Shown: positions 36,539 to 41,612 of the stretch, one piece after another
How the letters are laid out: the number at the start of each line of letters is the position of its first letter
How positions within the stretch are numbered: position 1 is the first letter of the stretch
Source of the DNA: Reticulitermes lucifugus
Taxonomy: Eukaryota; Arthropoda; Insecta; Blattodea; Rhinotermitidae
Reading direction: 5' to 3'
Assembly: GCA_026260175.1 (NCBI GenBank)
Contig: JAKCWW010000521.1
Location: forward strand, 58,383-99,994
DNA length: 41,612 bases
Program-made: the position numbers and the translations under genes
The notes under the pieces: model-generated
What the model was told of the DNA's origin: nothing
The model's input: the letters and a program-made list of their open reading frames with translations, nothing else
The model's database searches: none

Positions 36539-36743
36539 GGTGATACAAAAACAGTGTCTACCACACCAACTCAGCTGGCTTTCGTTCGTGTATACTGTGG
36601 TCCAACCAACCAGTGCACTGTGCCAAACTCATCCCTCTCAGCAGCTCATATTGATGTAACAACAAAGCCAGCTATCATCTTCAGAATTGCTGCTCGAAAT
36701 GAAAAAGGATATGGTCCCGCAACCCAAGTAAGGTGGCTACAGG
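36539..36743 (+). CDS. Hcf: Hcf coding exon 7: rest of second Fn3 domain
   Basis: This exon encodes [20 protein letters not shown], then [20 protein letters not shown], and ends [20 protein letters not shown] followed by VRWLQ. The [21 protein letters not shown] ending is a hallmark of the HCF C-terminus and completes the second Fn3 domain. Acceptor ATTGTTAG|GGTGAT in phase 0; donor CTACAGG|GTAAGT in phase 1. An alternative GTAAGG at 36728 would remove VRWLQ and is less likely because the motif is conserved in HCF proteins. Confidence 0.95.
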
Positions 36744-36790
36744 GTAAGTATACCAGAGGTTACATACTTACAGACATCATTATCGTCGTC

Positions 36791-36900
36791 GTCGTAGTTG
36801 TTGTTGTTATATTTGTTATCACCTTTTTTTTTACAATTATGTACCTCAAACAAACCATGTTTCTAGGGTATATAGTGTTGCAGCTATTCTGTGGTTGTAA
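36791..36900 (-). mobile_element. LINE 3' tail, short 5'-truncated copy
   Basis: On the minus strand this short piece includes AGCTGCAACACTATATACCC and ACATGGTTTGTTTGAGGTAC, nearly identical to the tail of the longer copy at 36955-37510, and it ends in an AAC/ACG trinucleotide run. It looks like a second, heavily truncated insertion of the same LINE family in the same orientation. Confidence 0.6.
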
Positions 36901-36954
36901 TATGTGGCATATGTAATGTTATTTCGCATGTTAAATGTTTTGTACTTTTGTTGT

Positions 36955-37510
36955 TGTTGTATTATTATTATTATTATTATTATTATTACTGTTATTATTA
37001 TTTGTTGTCACCTTTCTGCATGGTACCTACAGTTATATACCTGAAACAAACCATGTCTCTAGGGTATATAGTGTTGCAGCTATTGTGTAGTTACATCAGT
37101 ACTTCCCGCAGTATGAGTGCAGTGCCCAATGACTGTTTTCTGTAGTTCCATGACTTTGTCCTTTCCTGGTACATTGCTCAGGTATTTCTGAATGGGTTTG
37201 AAATGGTTCCATTTGCCCCTATTATTATGGGTATCACTTGATTTTACATTCTACATGTGCTGTGTTTATATCATAAAGTCTTTATATTTTTAGGATCTTC
37301 TCGGCTTCTATCTTGATCACTTTTCTGTCTCCTGAAATTGTAACATCTATGGACATGTATGTTGCTTTTTCATTATCGCAGATTATGATGTCTGGTTTAT
37401 TGTTATGGATGGTTCTGTCGGTTTGTACTTGTTGATCAATAATATGGTTACCTTGCCTTCATGACTTGTTTCTGCTAATTTTGGTACATGCTCATACCAA
37501 TGTTCATTGT
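36955..37510 (-). mobile_element. LINE (non-LTR retrotransposon) 3' end, degenerate
   Basis: Minus-strand fragments include DNEKATYMSIDVTISGDRKV followed by IKIEAEKILK, then QKYLSNVPGKDKVMELQKTV, matching the C-terminal region of an insect LINE polyprotein that I recall as ending in ISGDRNVIKKEAEKILKYKD and an SNxPGKxxxKELQK segment. Stops and frameshifts interrupt it. The 3' end reads into an ATT/AAT trinucleotide array (36961-36990), a typical LINE simple-repeat tail. This family differs from the LINE at 11985-12400 and 40443-40935. Confidence 0.65.
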
Positions 37511-37519
37511 CTTTATTAT

Positions 37520-37520
<1 letters not shown>

Positions 37521-37550
<30 letters not shown>
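37521..37550. repeat. AGT trinucleotide array, left of mariner
   Basis: Ten AGT units directly precede the TA and the left end of the mariner at 37552. Its reverse complement, ACT/TAC, flanks the other end (38258-38284). Confidence 0.95.
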
Positions 37551-37551
<1 letters not shown>

Positions 37552-38257
37552 CATTGCACATCCAGAAAGTAAGAACCGGTTGGTTGTAAAAAGCATTAAA
37601 GAAATTTTTAAAAATATCTTTACTGCAGCCTGTTGGTATCTACATTGAACTACTACTTCACATAGTTGTCATGTAAGTGAAGGCATTTGTCATATCATGG
37701 GACCAGCTTTTATATGCCTTTTCTCAAAAATGGTTGCCACCAAGCCTTTCAGCCAGTAGTGCACTATGTCTTTTCTCTTGGTCACTCCTCAGGCCTTGGC
37801 CGGCCAAAAATTTCTTAAGGTGGAGAAACTTGGTGCAAGGTCAGAACTGTATGGAAGATGTCTGAAAATTTGCCACTTTCCCTGTTACGAGTAATGCACG
37901 TGTACAGGCAGTTGCATGCGAGCATTCATTCTTTGAACAACCAACACCATTTCTTTACATTCCCTTTGTTCATTGAACCTTAACCATACCCTTCAACAAT
38001 CTGCCTTTGAATTTCCACCGGATTAAAATTTTTAGCATTCAAGAGACTGTATCATCAACCACACATCACAGGTAGCAGAATTTTTTATTTTAATTTGCAT
38101 CTTTAATGACTACAGCAAATGGGGGGGGGATACACCAAACTATGCAATACATGTATTCTCCTTAACATACAGAAGATAACTAACTTTCACAGGAAGTGCG
38201 CAAGTCACCTGTGTGGCCACTCTGCATGATTGGCTCTGACTTTATGGACATGCCTTG
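37552..38257 (-). pseudogene. Mariner transposon, internally deleted, minus strand
   Basis: A 706 bp element with imperfect terminal inverted repeats (left GCACATCCAGAAAGTAAGAACC, right end reverse complement GCATGTCCATAAAGTCAGAGCC) and TA at both borders. On the minus strand it has an N-terminal helix-turn-helix part VEIQRQIVEGYG-stop-GSMNKGNV with VKKWCWLFKE, then YSSDLAPS near the centre and a C-terminal GQGLRSDQE with KLVP-type sequence and a YDKC-like residue run. Order and motifs fit a mariner transposase of about 1.3 kb from which the catalytic middle has been lost; stops and frameshifts abound. Confidence 0.75.
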
Positions 38258-38284
38258 TACTACTACTACTACTACTACTACTAA
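38258..38284. repeat. TAC trinucleotide array, right of mariner
   Basis: About nine TAC units follow the right end of the mariner. They are the reverse complement of the AGT array on the left side. Confidence 0.95.
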
Positions 38285-38372
38285 TTAGAATTCAAAGTGA
38301 ATTGTCTTTTTTTTTAACCAGTGTATTGTTCCCTTGAATTAGGAACTAAGAACTATATTGTGCATTTTACAG

Positions 38373-38479
38373 ATCCCTCTAGTCAAGTTAAGATGCCAGT
38401 GGGTATGAAACGCCCAGGTTCAGATGGCAAGCCAGTGTCTCCTGTGAAAAGGATGAAAAATGAAGATTCTATGTCATAG
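38373..38479 (+). CDS. Hcf: Hcf last coding exon: C-terminal basic tail and stop
   Basis: The exon encodes DPSSQVKMPVGMKRPGSDGK and then PVSPVKRMKNEDSMS before TAG at 38477-38479. KRPGSDGKPVSPVKRMK is a spaced basic cluster that resembles the bipartite nuclear localisation signal at the extreme C-terminus of HCF-1. Acceptor TTTTACAG|ATCCC, phase 1, so the G from exon 7 plus AT makes an Asp codon. Frame and motif agree with HCF, and this is where the protein should end. Confidence 0.92.
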
Positions 38480-38498
38480 AGTGTTTGATGAATTGAGG

Positions 38499-38504
38499 AA
38501 TAAA
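38499..38504 (+). promoter_or_regulatory. Candidate polyadenylation signal AATAAA
   Basis: This is the first AATAAA after the Hcf stop codon and is followed by GT-rich sequence (GTATGTG). Several later AATAAA sites compete, so usage is uncertain. Confidence 0.35.
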
Positions 38505-38959
38505 GTATGTGACACTAATTTTACTTGAAAAATGGCAACCAGTGATTTATATTTTTTCCTGGAGAAGTTTATTGTGCTTGTGATATAAATCATGTGCTTG
38601 GACATATGCACGTCAGTTTCTAATTGAAGCCAAGTAGTGTGTGTTGTGTGTTGACAGACATCTTGGTAGTGATGGACCTGCATTAAGCAATGTGTTTGTT
38701 TCATCAAAGATTTGAAGGAATTCACAGTTTTAATTAGTTTTTACACAATATTCAGATTGATTCAGTTATAAATTTTGAGCATAATGGTTCAATGTTATTC
38801 AAACAGATTTATTTCACAGAAGTCAAGCATTTTAGTTCATTTCCTGCAAGTTGTCTTAGCTTAGTATACTATGAATAGCGTTTATGTAAGCTATACTTGT
38901 TACATTCAAATACAAGCATATTGCACTAGTTTCAAAGTTTATTTTCATTGTATAGTATA

Positions 38960-39032
38960 TTAACTTTTCAAAGACCTGCAGTCACACACACAAATGCATG
39001 TAGGAAAACACCCCCAGAAATTCCATTTCATG
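38960..39032 (+). mobile_element. piggyBac-like MITE, copy 3, left-end fragment
   Basis: This begins TTAACTTTTCAAAGACCTGC and continues TAGGAAAACACCCCCAGAA, matching the left end of the copy at 35935. It is not continued by the rest of the element and no right end was found. Confidence 0.55.
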
Positions 39033-39125
39033 TTTTTGATATTATATATACTGTGCATTTTATTGTGACTGATATCAACCAACAAATGCACAAGATTATT
39101 GACCTATGTAAAATGTATTTGAGAC

Positions 39126-39162
39126 TCCTACATATGTTTCAGCAAACGAGTTGCCATCTTCA
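39126..39162 (-). repeat. Repeat motif of the TGAAGATGG...GAAACA class
   Basis: The minus strand reads CCTGAAGATGGCAACTCG, then TTTGCTGAAACATATG. It is the best match to the motif also found near 11188 and 33950. Flanking DNA between 39033 and 39300 may be part of the same unclassified repeat. Confidence 0.4.
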
Positions 39163-39794
39163 GGGGGTTTTTAGTAGGGAACTACAAGAACTTTTTACAT
39201 CCAAGTATACAGTATGGTTACACATTAAAATTTTTTTACAGAGCATACATATGCCATGGTCATGATTTACAGATGTAAATGTACAAGATTTTGAGTTAAA
39301 AACAATAAAACACTATACCTCTGTTGCAAGCAGTAGTTATAAATAAATATTATACCTTAAAGCCCAGACTATAAAGTCATACACATAGTTCACATGGAAC
39401 GATGCTAAAATATGAAAACACTGAAAAGTTAAAAGTGGTTTTTATAACTATTTTTAAGTGGTTTTGAGCTGTGCATACAAGCGTCGTGATTGATCTTGGG
39501 TAGAGCTCTTTCGCTGCTATAGTATACGGTTCTGTGTTATTCAGACTACCCTTTACATATTCTTATTTAATTTATATAATATCTTTCTGGAATGTACATG
39601 TACTTCACTGGAGACATGAATGTGATAGTGCATTGCCTGATACGTTGACTCAGGGCATGTAAGTAAAATTGACTATCACAACATTACCCTCTTTTTCAGT
39701 TTATGATATGTCTACAAAACATTTTATTATTCTGTAATATATCACAGAGGTTTCAGTTTTGCTACAGGAAGTGTATCTCCATTTTTACACTGAA

Positions 39795-40065
39795 TGTCCT
39801 AGCCAACCCCAGTGGTTGCACTGTGCTGTAAGGCCTGTACTATTTTCTGCTGCTCCAAGACTGGAATCTTGGGTTTGAAGCCCAGTTAGGCCATGGCTTT
39901 TTCTGTACTTTTAACATCCAGAATGGTTAAAGGCCCCTGCAATGGGCTGATCCCTCATCTGAGGAGTCCATCTGTGTCTACAAGCAAGACAGAGAAATTT
40001 GGAAAATGAAGGCTCTTGACCACATTGGCCTGTGGTGTCATGGAAATGGATAGAGGGTTGTAACA
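39795..40065 (+). mobile_element. Possible tRNA-derived SINE of a second family
   Basis: A B-box-like GGGTTTGAAGCCC at 39871-39883 lies downstream of CCAGTGGTTGCACTG, a plausible A-box region at 39806-39822. The body does not match the other SINE family. Later there is GATCCCTCATCTGAGGAG, a small hairpin. No second copy was found in the window, so this is tentative. Confidence 0.4.
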
Positions 40066-40442
40066 AATAACAAACGTGTACAGTTTGTAATACACCACAT
40101 CTAAATGCGCCTCTTCCCCCCCCCCCTTTTATGCTGATGTGAAAAACATGTATTCCGTAATGTCATAAAAATACAAATGTATGATGCAAATAAGCCTCTT
40201 GCTTGGTCGTTAATAGAACTCATAATTGCAAACAAAGGAGAATAAATGTCCTTCCATATCAAATGCTGTCTCTGCATCTTGCCCCTTAATAAAATTATTC
40301 TTTTTATTGGCTGTACCATTTTATTCATTTATGAAACAAAAATGCTTCAATTGAAAAACATTGGAAAATATGTGTTAAAATAAACAGTTATGCATAAATG
40401 CATTATATTCCACAATCACACTGCAAGCAGCAGCCTGTTTTG

Positions 40443-40935
40443 TATGTGTCTGAAACTTGGTCTTCTGCACTGAGGAAAGACCATAGGCTGAGAATGTTCA
40501 AGAGTAGGGTACCAAGGAAGATATTTGGGCTGGAAAGTGACAAGGTAACAGGGTTAGAGGGAATTGCACAATGAGGAGGTTCATGATTTGTGCTCCTTAC
40601 CAAGTATTATCAGGGTGAACAAATCAAGAAGAAATTGATGGGCAATGTGTGTGGCACGTGTGGGGGAGAAGAGATGTGCATTCAGGGTTTTGGTGGGGAA
40701 ACTTAAAGCAAAGACAGTTTTGAAGCCCTAGGCATAGCTGGGAGGATAATAGTAAAATGTATCTTAAAGAAATCGGTTGGGATGGCGTGGACTGACCTTG
40801 CTCGGGATAGGGAGAGATGGCGGGATGTTGTGAATAAGGTATTGGGCCTTCGGGTTCCGTAAAATGCGGAGAATTTGACTAGCTGAGCACGCTTAGCTTC
40901 CCGAGGAGTCTGTTCCAAGTAGGTAGTTATTTAGA
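40443..40935 (+). mobile_element. LINE (non-LTR retrotransposon) 3' end, degenerate
   Basis: The + strand reads YVSETWSSALRKDHRLRMFK then VPRKIFGLE, later RVLVGK in a shifted frame, then MAWTDLARDRERWRDVVNKV and LGLRVP-stop-NAENLTS. These are the ordered C-terminal motifs of the same LINE family as 11985-12400, including the conserved sequence past the stop. There are at least two frameshifts and two extra stops. The 3' end is a TAGGTAGTTA tail near 40919-40931. The 5' end is truncated. Confidence 0.8.
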
Positions 40936-41249
40936 AAGATTTCGAGTGTCTTAACGCCGGCAGTAATTAAAAGAACCGTCTTTCAATCTGAATTTAGATG
41001 TATATAAATATATTTAATGAACAGATAACCAAACGTACTATTACAAGCGTTAGTTCATTGAAGTCTACAAAACGCGACGGATTGTTACGCTATAAGGAAT
41101 TTCCGAACTTTTAACATTAAGTTTACAGGAAATTGGTTGTCACAATAAGGTTTCTTCCATGTTTTCTGTTCTTATTCGCATTCAATGCGTTGTCACACAT
41201 GTAAGGAGGTTAGAACAGGTCAAGACAATGGTGTTCGATATCTTTCGTA

Positions 41250-41399
41250 GAAAACGTGTCTTAAGCCGTGTATCGATTGCGCGCAGCTGTTCGTGCGCGG
41301 CAAATTCGTTCGTTTGTGTGTGGGTAACCGTGTTCGTGTTTACCCAGCATCGAGCGCGGCTGTTGATCGACGCTGTTCCACAGATCTCGTGAGATCACC
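41250..41399. other. CpG-dense stretch upstream of transposase start
   Basis: CG dinucleotides (for example GATTGCGCGCAGC and GTGCGCGGC) are much denser here than in the rest of the window. It directly precedes the ATG of the Harbinger-type frame and may be the element's promoter region, or simply reflect a more recent insertion that has not lost its CpGs. Confidence 0.5.
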
Positions 41400-41612
41400 A
41401 TGAATACTGCACGTGCAGCGGCTGCCTTTATGTTGATGTTCAACATTATCGAATAACAGAAGAAACCGAAACGAAAAGTGCGTTGGTGGATGAAGGAATT
41501 GTATCGTCGGCGAATGCAATGTGGAAATAGACTTATGCGAGATATGACATTTGAAGTAGTGGAAGATACAGTTAAAAATTTTACGCGAATGTCATTATCG
41601 GATTTCGAACAC
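41400..41612 (+). pseudogene. PIF/Harbinger-type transposase, N-terminal part, in-frame stop, cut by window edge
   Basis: From ATG at 41400 the frame reads MNTARAAAAFMLMFNIIE, a TAA at 41454-41456, then in the same frame KKPKRKVRWWMKELYRRRMQ and later NFTRMSLSDFE. RRxWW plus a Tyr/Arg-rich helix and the KNFTRMSxSDFE motif are characteristic of the N-terminal region of HARBI1/ALP1-like DDE_Tnp_4 proteins. The catalytic domain lies beyond the right edge. The in-frame TAA would stop a protein started at 41400; the next in-frame ATG (41490) would lose the basic segment. It may therefore be inactive, although splicing out a small intron cannot be excluded. Confidence 0.7.

Larger units (their letters stand above)
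36744..38372 (+). other. Hcf: Hcf last intron, filled with mobile elements
   Basis: The phase-1 intron runs from GTAAGT to TTTTACAG. Most of its 1.6 kb is accounted for by two LINE tails (36791-37510), an AGT array, a mariner (37552-38257) and a TAC array. Confidence 0.85.
38480..41250 (+). other. 3' UTR and intergenic or flanking DNA
   Basis: An AATAAA at 38499-38504 is only 20 bp after the stop, which would give a very short 3' UTR; other AATAAA strings occur near 39304, 39343, 40232 and 40288, so the true end is undetermined. The region contains a MITE fragment, a possible SINE and a LINE 3' end, all listed separately, and short open frames without motifs. Confidence 0.5.

Noticed and set aside
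36728..36733. Alternative donor GTAAGG within exon 7
   Set aside because: Using it would delete the VRWLQ motif that is characteristic of HCF; the later GTAAGT gives the right phase for the last exon.
1..41612. CRISPR arrays, operons, ribosome binding sites
   Set aside because: The window is eukaryotic with spliced genes; the short tandem repeats are microsatellites without spacers.

Overview
This is an intron-rich, AT-rich eukaryotic window that looks like an insect nuclear genome. The main gene is the C-terminal part of a Host Cell Factor orthologue (Hcf, HCFC1 in vertebrates), read on the + strand from 850 to 38479. I can place eight coding exons. All have GT-AG borders and compatible intron phases, and together they encode 909 residues plus the stop codon. 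The N-terminal Kelch propeller and the start codon lie to the left of the window. Repeat content (tRNA-headed SINEs, mariner fossils and LINE tails of a kind I associate with cockroach and termite genomes) suggests Blattodea; that is inference from memory, not a search result.

Layout: 1-849 is an intron. Exons at 850-1113 and 2792-3051 encode a Gly/Thr/Val-rich linker typical of the HCF middle region. A 25.9 kb intron follows (3052-28921), carrying most of the mobile-element debris. Exon 3 (28922-29054) is small. Exon 4 (30860-32151) is a long acidic low-complexity segment. Exons 5-7 (33517-33813, 35024-35197, 36539-36743) encode the paired fibronectin type III module. Exon 8 (38373-38479) holds a basic nuclear-localisation-like tail and the stop codon. 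From 38480 to the right edge there is 3' UTR or intergenic DNA with repeats, a LINE 3' end, and the start of a PIF/Harbinger-type transposase that runs off the window.

Mobile elements: two internally deleted mariner elements with terminal inverted repeats and TA target sites; two related pogo-like MITEs; three copies of a TTAA-flanked piggyBac-like MITE, one with an extra 59 bp hairpin; five copies and one fragment of one SINE family plus a possible second SINE family; two copies of the 3' end of one LINE and two head-to-tail copies of another; a decayed DDE transposase; and a long fold-back element just inside an Hcf intron.

HCF is a nuclear co-regulator. In well-studied animals its Fn3 module associates with the N-terminal part of the same protein after proteolytic maturation, and the complex recruits histone-modifying enzymes to promoters. 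I found no convincing independent protein-coding host gene other than Hcf, and no tRNA, rRNA or CRISPR. The most unusual structures are the mariner bounded by inverted trinucleotide arrays, the fold-back element, the hairpin-bearing MITE copy, and a long TG repeat just upstream of the exon 3 acceptor.
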